From an uncultured Chlorobiota bacterium (GTDB lineage: Bacteria > Bacteroidota > Bacteroidia > Bacteroidales > JAADGE01), in NCBI GenBank assembly GCA_947311265.1, contig CAMZKQ010000240.1, positions 1-53,649 of the forward strand: a stretch of 53,649 nt of DNA, given 5' to 3'. Shown in pieces: positions 8,906 through 17,036 of the stretch. The notes beneath the pieces are model-generated. The model had not been told where the DNA came from, searched no databases, and saw only the letters and a program-made list of their open reading frames with translations. The first letter of the stretch is position 1; each line of letters opens with the position of its first letter. The position numbers and the translations under genes are program-made.

Positions 8906-9039
8906 TTTTTTAGGTTGTAAGTTTTAAGTCATAAGTACTAAAAAAGATGACAGGTTTTGGCTAAAGTTACAGCTATAAATTAGCCCATTCACAGCCTGAC
9001 TTTTCTGCTTTATACTAAGCATTTTAGGTAATCCTCCCT

Positions 9040-9474
9040 TTAGCTTTTTTCAAAAATCATTTTAAAATGCTCAATATCAGCTTCTTCAAATGAGTTGCCC
9101 ACTTTTTTGAATTTATGGTTTTCGTAAAATGTAACTGCCGAGGCTTGTGCGTATAGGTAAATTTGCTTGCCCGATGGTAGTACTTCTTCGAGCATCATTT
9201 TTAGGATAAGCGAAGCGAAGGCTTTGCCTCTGTATTCTTTGAGTACGGCAAAACGCTCTAGTTTTATGCCTTCGTCTGTTTCTCGGTAGCGTGCTGTTCC
9301 GACGGGTATGCCGTTGCATTCGAGTAGAAAATGGGTGGCTGATTCATCTAAGCCATCGTACTCCAAAAATTTATCGACATTTTGCTCTTGAATAAAAACA
9401 GCATCTCTAATTTTATAGGCTTTTTGTAAAAAGTCTTCCTCTTCATGGGTAAATCCTTCTATATTGATTATCAT
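9040..9474 (-). CDS. GNAT family N-acetyltransferase
   Basis: At 144 residues this is the usual size of a single GNAT fold. The acetyl-CoA binding motif A is seen as LKEYRGKAFASLILKMML (R-x-x-G-x-A pattern), preceded by the strand GIKLERFAVL and followed by IYLYAQASAVTFYENHKFKK, the conserved C-terminal strand/helix. The family transfers acetyl from acetyl-CoA to an amine. The acceptor is unknown; overall it resembles the ElaA/YjcF-like branch. Its start lies 4 bp after the stop of the upstream short-chain dehydrogenase gene, so the two are probably one transcript. Confidence 0.82.
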   Translation of the reverse strand: MIINIEGFTHEEEDFLQKAYKIRDAVFIQEQNVDKFLEYDGLDESATHFLLECNGIPVGTARYRETDEGIKLERFAVLKEYRGKAFASLILKMMLEEVLPSGKQIYLYAQASAVTFYENHKFKKVGNSFEEADIEHFKMIFEKS

Positions 9475-9478
9475 AACT

Positions 9479-10285
9479 TTAGATATACTTTTGAATACTT
9501 TTAATACTTCGTTTCCATAATTTTTTCTGTACTTCTTTATCTAGCGAAATAGGGTTGCTTTGCATTGGTCGCCCATTTTCAAGATACAAACCTGTCATTC
9601 TACCAAGTAACTCGCTATCAACAAGGTAAGTTAGATTTTTAGCCCCTTCGCTGATAGGGAATCCCCCACTCCATGCGGCATTTAGCAACTTGGTTTCAAT
9701 CACCCCTGGGTGCACCGAGTTTGAGGTGATATTTGTCCCCTCGAAATAATCTGCTAAATAGTTTGCTGTAAGTATGTTACATAGTTTAGAGAGGGCATAA
9801 TTTTCATTGCCTTTATATGTTTTCTCACCTTGTAAATTATCGAAACTAAGGCTTGCTGCATGTAGCATTGAGCTTAAAAAAATTATTCTGCAAGTAGGGG
9901 CATTTCTAAATAATTTTTCTAGCTTTTTTGTTATCAAAACTGTACTTAAATGATTCACTTGAAAAGTGAGTTCGTTGCCATCTTCTGTGATTTCTTTTTC
10001 GTTAGAAAAAGTAGCTGCATTATGGAACATAATATCAATCTTATCAAATTTAGCTTCAATAATATTGCACATCTTTATAATTTGTTCCATCGAGTTAAAA
10101 TCTGCAAGCACAGGGAAAACAGTAGAGTTAGGGGCTTCTTTATTAATAAAATCAAGACTGTCGGCTAAGCGTTGTTTATTTCGCCCATGTATAATTACGG
10201 TATGTCCTAGTTTTGCTAAATCGGCGGCCGTTTGTTTTCCTATTCCATCGGTTGAGCCTGTTATAAAAATTGTTTTTTTCGACAT
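9479..10285 (-). CDS. Short-chain dehydrogenase/reductase (SDR)
   Basis: The 268-residue protein shows the classical SDR signature. The Rossmann glycine motif is TGSTDGIG (residues 9-16), the NHLS/T-type segment is VNHLSTVLIT, the catalytic serine block is IIFLSSMLHA, and the YxxxK pair is in NYALSKLCN. HPGVIETKL follows in the usual place. It resembles the retinol dehydrogenase/WW-domain-oxidoreductase-like branch, an NAD(P)-dependent oxidoreductase with unknown substrate. It is the first gene of a two-gene transcript with the GNAT gene. A TAACTTTG promoter element lies at 10328-10335, and it is divergent from the DUF481 gene. Confidence 0.85.
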   Translation of the reverse strand: MSKKTIFITGSTDGIGKQTAADLAKLGHTVIIHGRNKQRLADSLDFINKEAPNSTVFPVLADFNSMEQIIKMCNIIEAKFDKIDIMFHNAATFSNEKEITEDGNELTFQVNHLSTVLITKKLEKLFRNAPTCRIIFLSSMLHAASLSFDNLQGEKTYKGNENYALSKLCNILTANYLADYFEGTNITSNSVHPGVIETKLLNAAWSGGFPISEGAKNLTYLVDSELLGRMTGLYLENGRPMQSNPISLDKEVQKKLWKRSIKSIQKYI

Positions 10286-10327
10286 CGTTATCTTTTCTCT
10301 ATGTTCTGAATTCTGTTAATAAGTTTG

Positions 10328-10335
10328 CAAAGTTA
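10328..10335 (-). promoter_or_regulatory. -7 promoter element for the SDR-GNAT pair
   Basis: Read on the minus strand this is TAACTTTG, a match to TAnnTTTG, 43 bp before the SDR start. No clear -33 box is seen. Confidence 0.4.
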
Positions 10336-10376
10336 AAAATATCAGCGTAAAGCTAATTTTATTTCTTAATTAAATT

Positions 10377-10384
10377 TATTTTTG
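10377..10384 (+). promoter_or_regulatory. -7 promoter element for the DUF481 gene
   Basis: TATTTTTG fits TAnnTTTG and ends 22 bp before the ATG at 10407. A TTTT lies at the approximate -33 position. Confidence 0.35.
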
Positions 10385-10406
10385 TAAATAACCAACAACT
10401 TAACTT

Positions 10407-11150
10407 ATGAAACAGCTCGCCCCTACTCTATTATTTTTCTTTATTTGTTTTTCAGGATTTTCGCAAGACAATAAACCCGCTTGGAGCGGGAATTTAAAAG
10501 CTGGACTCACTTTATACTCTGGCAATGTAAATAAATTTAACATGAAAGGCAGTGGAGAGCTGTCTCATTTTGATAGTATTTTTGAACTAAGTGTGTTTGC
10601 ATCAGGGCATTATAGCGAAAAGGATCATAAGGCAAATAAGTCTGAATATACGGCTGGTATTAAGTATGATTTTCATCCACTAGCCATAATTTCACCATTT
10701 GCATTGCTGCAGGTTTATAGTAATAAACAGAAGGAAATACGCTTGCGTTCGAGTGGTTTATTGGGTGTAAAGTATGGGTATTATCGCACAAAAAAAAGTA
10801 ATTTTTCTTTAAGTTTTGCCATACAAAACGATTATGATATTTATTTTTCGCCCTCCGATGAGTCTGAAATTTTAAAGCCTAATAAAAATATTGTGCGTTT
10901 CTCTATCCGTCCAAAATTCAAATATAAATTAACCGAAAGTATTTATTTAAAGCATGTTACCTATTACCAGCCATCAATACTGAACTATTTAGATTATCGT
11001 ATTTATACAAAAACAGTGCTTAGTAACCAGCTTTGGAAATCGCTTTATGTGGAGTTTGATTTTATTTACGAATTTGATAATATTACCGTTTATAATGCTG
11101 TAGAAAAAGAGGATTACTCATTTTTTGTAACCCTAAAATACAAGTTCTAA
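10407..11150 (+). CDS. DUF481 family outer-membrane beta-barrel protein
   Basis: The 247-residue protein starts with a signal peptide (MKQLAPTLLFFFICFSGFSQ). It continues with alternating aromatic/polar strands typical of a small barrel, such as WSGNLKAGLTLYSGNVN, LLGVKYGYYRTKKSNFSLSF and the terminal FFVTLKYKF with a C-terminal Phe. The AGLTLYSGNVNKF segment is the DUF481/YdiY signature ('salt-induced outer membrane protein' family). Function is unknown even in well-studied relatives. The stop codon overlaps the end of convergent hemW by 4 bp. Confidence 0.78.
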   Translation: MKQLAPTLLFFFICFSGFSQDNKPAWSGNLKAGLTLYSGNVNKFNMKGSGELSHFDSIFELSVFASGHYSEKDHKANKSEYTAGIKYDFHPLAIISPFALLQVYSNKQKEIRLRSSGLLGVKYGYYRTKKSNFSLSFAIQNDYDIYFSPSDESEILKPNKNIVRFSIRPKFKYKLTESIYLKHVTYYQPSILNYLDYRIYTKTVLSNQLWKSLYVEFDFIYEFDNITVYNAVEKEDYSFFVTLKYKF

Positions 11151-12271
11151 ATCAGGTACAAATCTTCTGTTATTTTATCGGAAATAAATAAACCTTTTTC
11201 GGTGAGTGAAAATTTATCGCACTCCCGTACAATATGTCCTGTATCAATATATTTACGGATATTTTTATAAAATTTTTCGGTGAAATGTATGCCGTAACTC
11301 TGTGTTATTTTTTTTGTACTTACTCCCCAAATTGTTCGCAGTGAGGTGATTATATATTCATTATATTTATCTTTTTTCGATAAGTTTTCAATTTCTTGTG
11401 TTAAATCTTTTGCTTCACAATTTAGGTACTCTTTCAGCAAAGCTGAATTTTTTATACGCTGGCTGCCATTGTAAGAATGCGCCGAAGGCCCTAGGCCTAA
11501 ATATTTTTTTTCTTGCCAGTAAGCAGAATTGTGTTGCGAATAGTAGCCCGGTTTTGCAAAGTTAGAAATTTCGTAATGTTCGTACCCATTAGCTTGGGCA
11601 AATTTTCGGAGTAGCCTAAATTGCTCTTCACTATTTTCCTCGCCTATTTCCAAAATTTTACCGTTTTTACGGAACTTATAAAATACTGTACCTTGCTCAT
11701 AAGTAAGGTGATAGGCAGATAAATGTGGGATTTCAAGTTGTGAAAAAATAGTCAGGTTTTTTTGCCATTTTTCACCGTCCATTTTGGGCAATCCATAAAT
11801 TAAATCGCCAGTAATATTTAAAAATCCTGCGGATTTTGCGTTTACAACGCAATCGTATGCTTCCTTGGCAGTATGCCGCCTGTTCATCAGTTTTAAATCA
11901 TCATCAAAAAAAGATTGTATGCCAATACTTAGCCTATTTATCTTTGTGGTTTTCAGCTCTTTGAGATATTCTTTTGAAAGGTCATCGGGGTTTGCCTCGA
12001 GGGTAATTTCGGGCTTTTGAGCCACCGAAAAGTGTTCATAAATCACGGCAATAATATCTGAAATTTCGTTGCCCGAAAGTACCGAAGGCGTGCCACCTCC
12101 AAAGTAAATGGTCTGTACAGTTTCTTTATTCAGAAATTTTTTACGATATTTGAGTTCTTTTTTCAACTTTTCAATAAAAGCAGCTTTATGCCGAAGGGCT
12201 AGCGAAACGTAAAAATCGCAGTAAAAACATTTTTTTTTGCAAAAGGGGATATGTAAATAAATGCCTGCCAT
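11147..12271 (-). CDS. hemW: HemW-like radical SAM protein (heme chaperone)
   Basis: The 374-residue protein has the radical SAM cluster motif C11-KKK-C15-FY-C18, a SAM-binding GGG (YFGGGTPS) and the C-terminal HemN_C-like region (about 290-370). It is often annotated as oxygen-independent coproporphyrinogen III oxidase. However, it lacks the extra N-terminal segment of HemN and carries the HNxxYW motif (H247-NSAY-W252) linked to heme binding in HemW proteins. HemW is thought to insert heme into respiratory enzymes. Length fits HemW (about 380), not HemN (about 450). It stands alone, convergent with the DUF481 gene and divergent from the VanZ gene. Confidence 0.88.
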   Translation of the reverse strand: MAGIYLHIPFCKKKCFYCDFYVSLALRHKAAFIEKLKKELKYRKKFLNKETVQTIYFGGGTPSVLSGNEISDIIAVIYEHFSVAQKPEITLEANPDDLSKEYLKELKTTKINRLSIGIQSFFDDDLKLMNRRHTAKEAYDCVVNAKSAGFLNITGDLIYGLPKMDGEKWQKNLTIFSQLEIPHLSAYHLTYEQGTVFYKFRKNGKILEIGEENSEEQFRLLRKFAQANGYEHYEISNFAKPGYYSQHNSAYWQEKKYLGLGPSAHSYNGSQRIKNSALLKEYLNCEAKDLTQEIENLSKKDKYNEYIITSLRTIWGVSTKKITQSYGIHFTEKFYKNIRKYIDTGHIVRECDKFSLTEKGLFISDKITEDLYLI

Positions 12272-12344
12272 TTTTTTAGTGTTAAGTTGTAAGTGTAGAA
12301 TTGTAATTTTTTAAAGCCATTTTTTTATCAATAGAGTAGGGGGC

Positions 12345-12743
12345 ATGACTGTAATTTTTAGGTTTATAAAGCAATATTACAAAACAATTCTTGTTTTTTC
12401 GGTAATTTTGCTACTAAGTTTAATGCCCAGTAGCGATATTCCGAGAACTCGGTTAATAAATATTCCTCATTTTGATAAGTTAGTGCATTTTTCTATGTAT
12501 TTTGGTTTCAGTTTTGTTGTTCTTTGGGATTTTTCGGCGCAGAAAGAACTGACCCGAAAAATTGTTGCTACAATTTTATTTGTAGTTATTTCAGCAAGCG
12601 GAATGATTGAAATTATGCAAGGATTATGGTCCAGTGGGAGGGAGGCTGATTTTTACGACCTTATTGCCAATAGTGCCGGAGCAATTGTGGGGACGGGTGT
12701 TTTTTTTGCCATTTTAAACCACAAAAAAGCTGATACAAAATAG
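12345..12743 (+). CDS. VanZ family membrane protein
   Basis: The 132-residue protein has four hydrophobic helices with the VanZ layout: a first helix at 14-28, then IPHFDKLVHFSMYFGFSFVV (the conserved DKxxHF/Y motif), a third helix at about 70-90, and GREADFYDLIANSAGAIVGT with the conserved D-x-x-A/N-x-x-G pattern. The family is named after a minor teicoplanin-resistance gene, but the function of stand-alone members is unknown. No resistance genes are nearby. It is divergent from hemW and convergent with the Rrf2 gene. Confidence 0.8.
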   Translation: MTVIFRFIKQYYKTILVFSVILLLSLMPSSDIPRTRLINIPHFDKLVHFSMYFGFSFVVLWDFSAQKELTRKIVATILFVVISASGMIEIMQGLWSSGREADFYDLIANSAGAIVGTGVFFAILNHKKADTK

Positions 12744-12790
12744 TTGCACCAGCTTATAGTATATTAATTATCAAAAGGATAACTGTGTTT

Positions 12791-13234
12791 TTAGAACGTA
12801 AGAATTTCATCTGCATTTTTAATTCCTGTTGAAAAGTCCTTTACCGTCTGTTGTTTAAAGGCATTGTAAAATTTGGTTCTCACTACGCTAGATTTTTCGT
12901 GGAAAGGGCATTTTTCTTCTTTTGATTTATCGTCCTCGCAAATTTTTAGCCCTATCATACACTGCTCAAAAACGTCGGTACCGTCAATGGCTTCAACAAT
13001 ATCAAAAAGTGTAATATCTTCTGCATCTTTGGCCAAGGAAAAGCCACCATTTGGTCCTTTTGTAGAGGCTAGCATTTTCTTTTTTGCAAGCATTTGCAAT
13101 ATTTTCCCTAAAAATGGGGCGGGCAAAGTCAGTTCTTCAGATATTTTTTTTATTCCTATTTTTTTTCCTTCTATCTGATTTACAGCAAGGTATATTACAG
13201 CCCTTATTCCGTATTTGCAAGTATTCGATAACAT
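12791..13234 (-). CDS. Rrf2 family transcriptional regulator, probable Fe-S sensor
   Basis: The ATG at 13234 (MLSNTCKYGIRAVIYLA) gives 147 residues and the standard Rrf2 N-terminus. An in-frame ATG 24 bp upstream at 13258 sits inside the promoter element 13256-13263 and would add residues that relatives lack. A winged-helix DNA-binding domain occupies about 1-80 (LPAPFLGKILQMLAKKKMLA, then GPNGGFSLAK). Three cysteines follow (EQCMIGLKICEDDKSKEEKC, a C-x6-C-x9-C pattern) at the place where IscR/NsrR/RsrR bind a cluster. It may sense Fe-S status, nitric oxide or redox. No obvious target operon (isc, suf, cysteine genes) is adjacent. Confidence 0.85.
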   Translation of the reverse strand: MLSNTCKYGIRAVIYLAVNQIEGKKIGIKKISEELTLPAPFLGKILQMLAKKKMLASTKGPNGGFSLAKDAEDITLFDIVEAIDGTDVFEQCMIGLKICEDDKSKEEKCPFHEKSSVVRTKFYNAFKQQTVKDFSTGIKNADEILTF

Positions 13235-13255
13235 CTCTTCATTTTTATTGAAACA

Positions 13256-13263
13256 CAAAGTTA
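13256..13263 (-). promoter_or_regulatory. -7 promoter element for the Rrf2 gene
   Basis: On the minus strand this reads TAACTTTG, 21 bp before the ATG at 13234. It overlaps the alternative upstream ATG and so argues against that start. Confidence 0.45.
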
Positions 13264-13309
13264 ATAAAAATTTCGTACAATATTGTCTTAAATATAAACA
13301 TTTAGCTTT

Positions 13310-13741
13310 TTATACAGGTATTTTATCTATCCGCCGTTGATGCCTTCCGCCCTCAAAGCCTGTTAATAAAAAAATATTTACAATTTCTTTTGCTAAATTT
13401 TCGCTTACAAAGCGTGCCGGGATAGCACAAATATTAGCGTCGTTATGCAGGCGAGCAAGTTGTGTGATTTCAGTTGTCCAGCAGAGGGCAGAGCGTATGC
13501 CTTGGTGCTTATTTACGGTAATATTTATTCCGTTTCCACTGCCACAAAGCGATATTCCGCAGTCAAAATCTCCTTTTTCTACAGCGGCAGCCATAGGGTG
13601 TGCAAAGTCGGGATAATCTGCGCTTTCTTCGGAATAACAACCAAAATCTTTGGCTGTATGTCCGGCTTCTTCGAGCATTTTTATTATTGCTAGTTTTGTT
13701 GTGTAGCCAGCATGGTCGCAGGCAAGGGCTATTTTTTTCAT
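13310..13741 (-). CDS. rpiB: Ribose-5-phosphate isomerase B
   Basis: The 143-residue protein matches the RpiB/LacAB family closely: the N-terminal CDHAGYTTK phosphate/sugar site, the active-site Cys in GISLCGSGNGINI, HNDANICAIPARF and the C-terminal FEGGRHQRRIDKI. It interconverts ribose-5-phosphate and ribulose-5-phosphate in the non-oxidative pentose phosphate pathway. Length is normal for the family (about 145-150). It has the best-formed promoter in the window and is apparently transcribed alone. Confidence 0.93.
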   Translation of the reverse strand: MKKIALACDHAGYTTKLAIIKMLEEAGHTAKDFGCYSEESADYPDFAHPMAAAVEKGDFDCGISLCGSGNGINITVNKHQGIRSALCWTTEITQLARLHNDANICAIPARFVSENLAKEIVNIFLLTGFEGGRHQRRIDKIPV

Positions 13742-13777
13742 GGATTCATATAATTATGTTTTACTGCCTTTAGTTTA

Positions 13778-13809
13778 CAAAGGTATTTTTTATTAAACAA
13801 GCCCCCAAA
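13778..13809 (-). promoter_or_regulatory. Bacteroidota-type promoter of rpiB
   Basis: On the minus strand, TTTG (13809-13806), a 20-bp spacer and TACCTTTG (13785-13778) match the consensus TTTG-N19-21-TAnnTTTG exactly. The start codon is 36 bp downstream. Confidence 0.75.
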
Positions 13810-14309
13810 TTTAACTAAATAAAATTAGTTATCCTAAAAATAAAGACTTATCAACAAAAATACATGAAAACCATATTGGATTAATAATCAGATACTTAGG
13901 ATTAAAATTTATGAACATTTATTTGTTTGTAACTTTCTAATTACTTGCAGCTAAAATTGACAACTAAATTTTGATATTAATAAACATTAAACCTATTAAC
14001 AAAAATTTCAAACAAGCAAGTCTATTTTATTATTTCTTACAAAAAGTTTTAAACACGATAATAAATAACTACTGAAAATTACTTTTAACCATATTATTTT
14101 TAACGACACTTTTAAACAGTTGTGTATAAAATCTATAAAAAGATGATAAGCAGAAACATTTTTTAGAAAAATATGTTAATTTTGAGTTTAACAAACTTTA
14201 ATTACCGATAAAACAAGAGCCTCCTAATAAACTTTATAAAAGAATTAACCGACTATTATTATCATCATTACTTTTTTAAATTTTTTAAACTTTTTATAAT
14301 TATAATATA
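13810..14309. other. Long AT-rich intergenic region between rpiB and nadA
   Basis: About 500 bp without a convincing frame: the short ATG-initiated frames, for example at 13864, stop within a dozen codons. It holds the rpiB promoter at its left border and a probable nadA -7 element at 14177-14184. It is very AT-rich with many A/T runs. I see no riboswitch fold or terminator. Confidence 0.5.
14177..14184 (+). promoter_or_regulatory. Possible -7 promoter element for nadA
   Basis: TAATTTTG matches TAnnTTTG. It lies 125 bp before the nadA ATG, which would leave a leader of roughly 115-120 nt. No -33 TTTG is found at the right distance. Confidence 0.35.
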
Positions 14310-15305
14310 ATGAATATTGAAAAACAGATTTCAGAAAAAGGCTTTATTGATATTGCTCCTGAAAAAAACATCAATTTACAGGACGAAATTTTAAAACTCA
14401 AAAAAGAAAAAAATGCAATTATATTAGCCCACTACTACGTTACTGCCGATTTGCAAGAAATTGCTGATTTTGTAGGCGATAGCCTTGCCCTTTCGCAACA
14501 AGCCGCCAAAACAGAGGCAGATATTATCGTTTTTCTGGGCGTGCATTTTATGGCAGAAACCGCAAAAACGCTATCACCTAGCAAAAAAGTACTGCTCCCC
14601 GATTTAAAAGCCGGCTGCTCGTTGGCAGATTCTTGCCCAGCACCCGATTTTAAAACCTTCGTAGAGGCACACCCCAACCATGTTGTAATTTCATACGTAA
14701 ATACCACAGCAGCAGTAAAAGCCCTTACCGATATTATATGCACCTCCTCCAACGCAAAAGTAATTGTAGAAAGCGTGCCGAAAGACAAAAAAATAATTTT
14801 TGGCCCCGACCGTAACCTTGGTAATTATATCAATGCCCTTACGGGAAGAGAAATGGTACTTTGGGACGGGGCTTGCCACGTGCATCACGAATTTTCGTTG
14901 GAACGGATATTAAAACTCAAGCAAGAGCAGCCCGAAGCCAAAATTATAGCCCACCCAGAAACCCAAAAACCCGTACAAGAAGTAGCGGACTATGTAGGCT
15001 CTACATCTGGAATGCTACAATTTACCATTGATAATGAAGGGCAAATTTTCATCGTAGCTACCGAACCCGGAGTAATTCACCAAATGAAAAAAGCAAGCCC
15101 CAACAAAACATTTATTCCTGCCCCGGGCGATGACCCCGACTGTGCTTGCAACGATTGCGAATACATGAAAATGCACAGCATGACAAAACTTTACAATTGC
15201 CTAAAATACGAACAACCTGAAATTCATCTTGATGAAGAGATACGCCTAAAGGCACTCATTCCTATACAAGCAATGTTGGATATTTCAGCAAAAAATGGAC
15301 TCTAA
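14310..15305 (+). CDS. nadA: Quinolinate synthase
   Basis: The 331-residue protein condenses iminoaspartate with dihydroxyacetone phosphate to quinolinate in de novo NAD synthesis. The three repeated NadA sub-domains are visible, with conserved blocks NAIILAHYYVTADLQEIADF, HFMAETAKTLSP and PDLKAGCSLADSCP. The [4Fe-4S] ligands are probably C103, C189 (WDGACHVHHEF) and C283 (CNDCEYMKMHSMTKL). Length is typical for the longer NadA class. The partner nadB and the next enzyme nadC are not in the window. It is followed after 35 bp by the YwqK-repeat gene, which may be co-transcribed. Confidence 0.94.
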   Translation: MNIEKQISEKGFIDIAPEKNINLQDEILKLKKEKNAIILAHYYVTADLQEIADFVGDSLALSQQAAKTEADIIVFLGVHFMAETAKTLSPSKKVLLPDLKAGCSLADSCPAPDFKTFVEAHPNHVVISYVNTTAAVKALTDIICTSSNAKVIVESVPKDKKIIFGPDRNLGNYINALTGREMVLWDGACHVHHEFSLERILKLKQEQPEAKIIAHPETQKPVQEVADYVGSTSGMLQFTIDNEGQIFIVATEPGVIHQMKKASPNKTFIPAPGDDPDCACNDCEYMKMHSMTKLYNCLKYEQPEIHLDEEIRLKALIPIQAMLDISAKNGL

Positions 15306-15340
15306 GTCGCCCCGAGAATATTTACTAAACCTGAAAAACG

Positions 15341-16882
15341 ATGAATAAATCATATCTTATATTACTGATTTTTATACTGTTAGAAATTTCTGCTTCTGCA
15401 CAGAAAAATAAAATTAACCCCAACGGATACAACAAATTTTTCTACGAAAACGGCAAGATTTCAAGCGAAGGCAATTTTACCAACGGTAAGCCCACAGGGC
15501 TTTGGAAATCCTACTACCCTTCCGGGATATTAAAAACAGAAGGCACAAGGAAAAATGATAAACTAGACAGCCTCTGGAAATTTTACGACGAAACAGGAAA
15601 TATTACACAAGCTATAAATTACCGTGCAGGTTTACGCAATGGCTTCTACTATACCTATAAATTTAATGAAAAAACAGCTAAAAATGAATTATTTAGCAAA
15701 GCACTTTTCTTAAACGATGACAAATTTGGAAAAACGTATTACTACTATCCAGACAACAAAATAAAATCAGTAATAGACTACGAAAATAACCGCAAGCACG
15801 GACGAGAAATTCATTATGACACAGTAGGTAGGATAACCCTTATAATGAAGTACAACCATGACAATTTAACCCATTCGGAGCAAATCAATAGGCACAATCA
15901 TAAAGGCGAAAAACAAGGCGTTTGGAAATCATTTTACCCCGATGGAAGTACTAAGAAATTTGAAAGCTACAAAAATGGAAAACTTCATGGCTACTACCGA
16001 GAATTTAATGCCAAAGGAAAAATGATAAATTCTAAATTATATGCCGAAGGCAAAGAGGTGGTAATCCCAAAAGAAGAAAAAGAAAAGCACAGTTACGCCA
16101 AAATAAAAGAAGAATTATATCCTAACGGAAAACTAAAAAAACAAGGGGCCTTTCAGAATAATAAACCCATTGGTTACCACAACGAATTTGATAAAAATGG
16201 TAAAATTATTGCCACAAAATTATACTCAAAAAAAGGTATTTTAAAAGGCAAAGGCATTGCCGATAAAAAGTCTAAAAAACAAGGAAACTGGACTTTCTAT
16301 TATAAAACGGGTGAAAAAAAATCCGAAGGAAAATACAAAAACGGGCGAAAAATAGGAACTTGGACATACTTTTTTAAAGGGCAAAAAATAGAACAAAAAG
16401 GCACTTTTGTAAAAGGCAGACCATCTGGCAATTGGGTGTGGTACTACCCCAACGGAAAAATCCGGCGAACAGGAAATTTTGCCAAAGGCAAAGAAAATGG
16501 AAAATTTATAGAATACGCACTAACAGGCGATACAATAGCAATAGGGAAATACCTTGCAGGAAAAAAAGAAGGTGAATGGCTGTATAAAGTTAACGGATTT
16601 GTAAAAAAAGGAACTTACACAATAGGCTTAAAATCAGGACTCTGGAAGCATTTTTATCCCGATAACACAATGGAATTTGAAGGGACTTACATGAATGGAG
16701 AAGAAGACGGAGAGCATATTTACTATTACCCTTCGGGACGAAAAAAAGAAATCCAAATATACACTTCTGGTGTAAAATCTAAAACATGGAAAAAATACCT
16801 CCCCGATGGAAATTTGGAAACTGTAACCATGTACAAAAATAATCAAAAATACAAAATTGACGGACACAAAGTGGAACAATAA
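15341..16882 (+). CDS. Secreted YwqK/MORN-repeat protein
   Basis: After a signal peptide (MNKSYLILLIFILLEISASA) the 513-residue protein is built almost wholly of about 15 repeats of roughly 23 residues, of the form GxWxxYYxxGxxxxxGxYxNGKxxG (for example NGKPTGLWKSYYPSGILKTE and KGRPSGNWVWYYPNGKIRRT). This is the YwqK-type, MORN-like beta-hairpin repeat. Databases call relatives 'toxin-antitoxin system YwqK family antitoxin', but no toxin lies next to it and it is exported, so that name should not be taken literally. An elongated periplasmic or surface beta-rod is likely. It has no T9SS tag or lipobox. Position between nadA and ruvB gives no functional clue. Confidence 0.82.
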   Translation: MNKSYLILLIFILLEISASAQKNKINPNGYNKFFYENGKISSEGNFTNGKPTGLWKSYYPSGILKTEGTRKNDKLDSLWKFYDETGNITQAINYRAGLRNGFYYTYKFNEKTAKNELFSKALFLNDDKFGKTYYYYPDNKIKSVIDYENNRKHGREIHYDTVGRITLIMKYNHDNLTHSEQINRHNHKGEKQGVWKSFYPDGSTKKFESYKNGKLHGYYREFNAKGKMINSKLYAEGKEVVIPKEEKEKHSYAKIKEELYPNGKLKKQGAFQNNKPIGYHNEFDKNGKIIATKLYSKKGILKGKGIADKKSKKQGNWTFYYKTGEKKSEGKYKNGRKIGTWTYFFKGQKIEQKGTFVKGRPSGNWVWYYPNGKIRRTGNFAKGKENGKFIEYALTGDTIAIGKYLAGKKEGEWLYKVNGFVKKGTYTIGLKSGLWKHFYPDNTMEFEGTYMNGEEDGEHIYYYPSGRKKEIQIYTSGVKSKTWKKYLPDGNLETVTMYKNNQKYKIDGHKVEQ

Positions 16883-16964
16883 ACACTAAGTGTTATTTAA
16901 AGTTGCTTACGCAGTTCTGCAATATTCTGATAACTAATAAATTACAAACAAGCCAATATATAAT

Positions 16965-16972
16965 TAATTTTG
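16965..16972 (+). promoter_or_regulatory. Possible -7 promoter element for ruvB
   Basis: TAATTTTG fits TAnnTTTG, 64 bp before the ruvB ATG. No clear -33 box is visible. Confidence 0.35.
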
Positions 16973-17036
16973 TATGACAGCTTAGTCAGTCGTTAGTTAA
17001 AACTGAATACTTACTACTTTATACTTAAAAAAAAGA

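Noticed and set aside
12345..12743. Glycopeptide resistance through VanZ
   Set aside because: No other van gene is present; stand-alone VanZ-fold proteins are widespread without a proven resistance role.
15341..16882. Toxin-antitoxin system suggested by the YwqK family name
   Set aside because: The protein has a signal peptide, is very long, and has no toxin-like neighbour.
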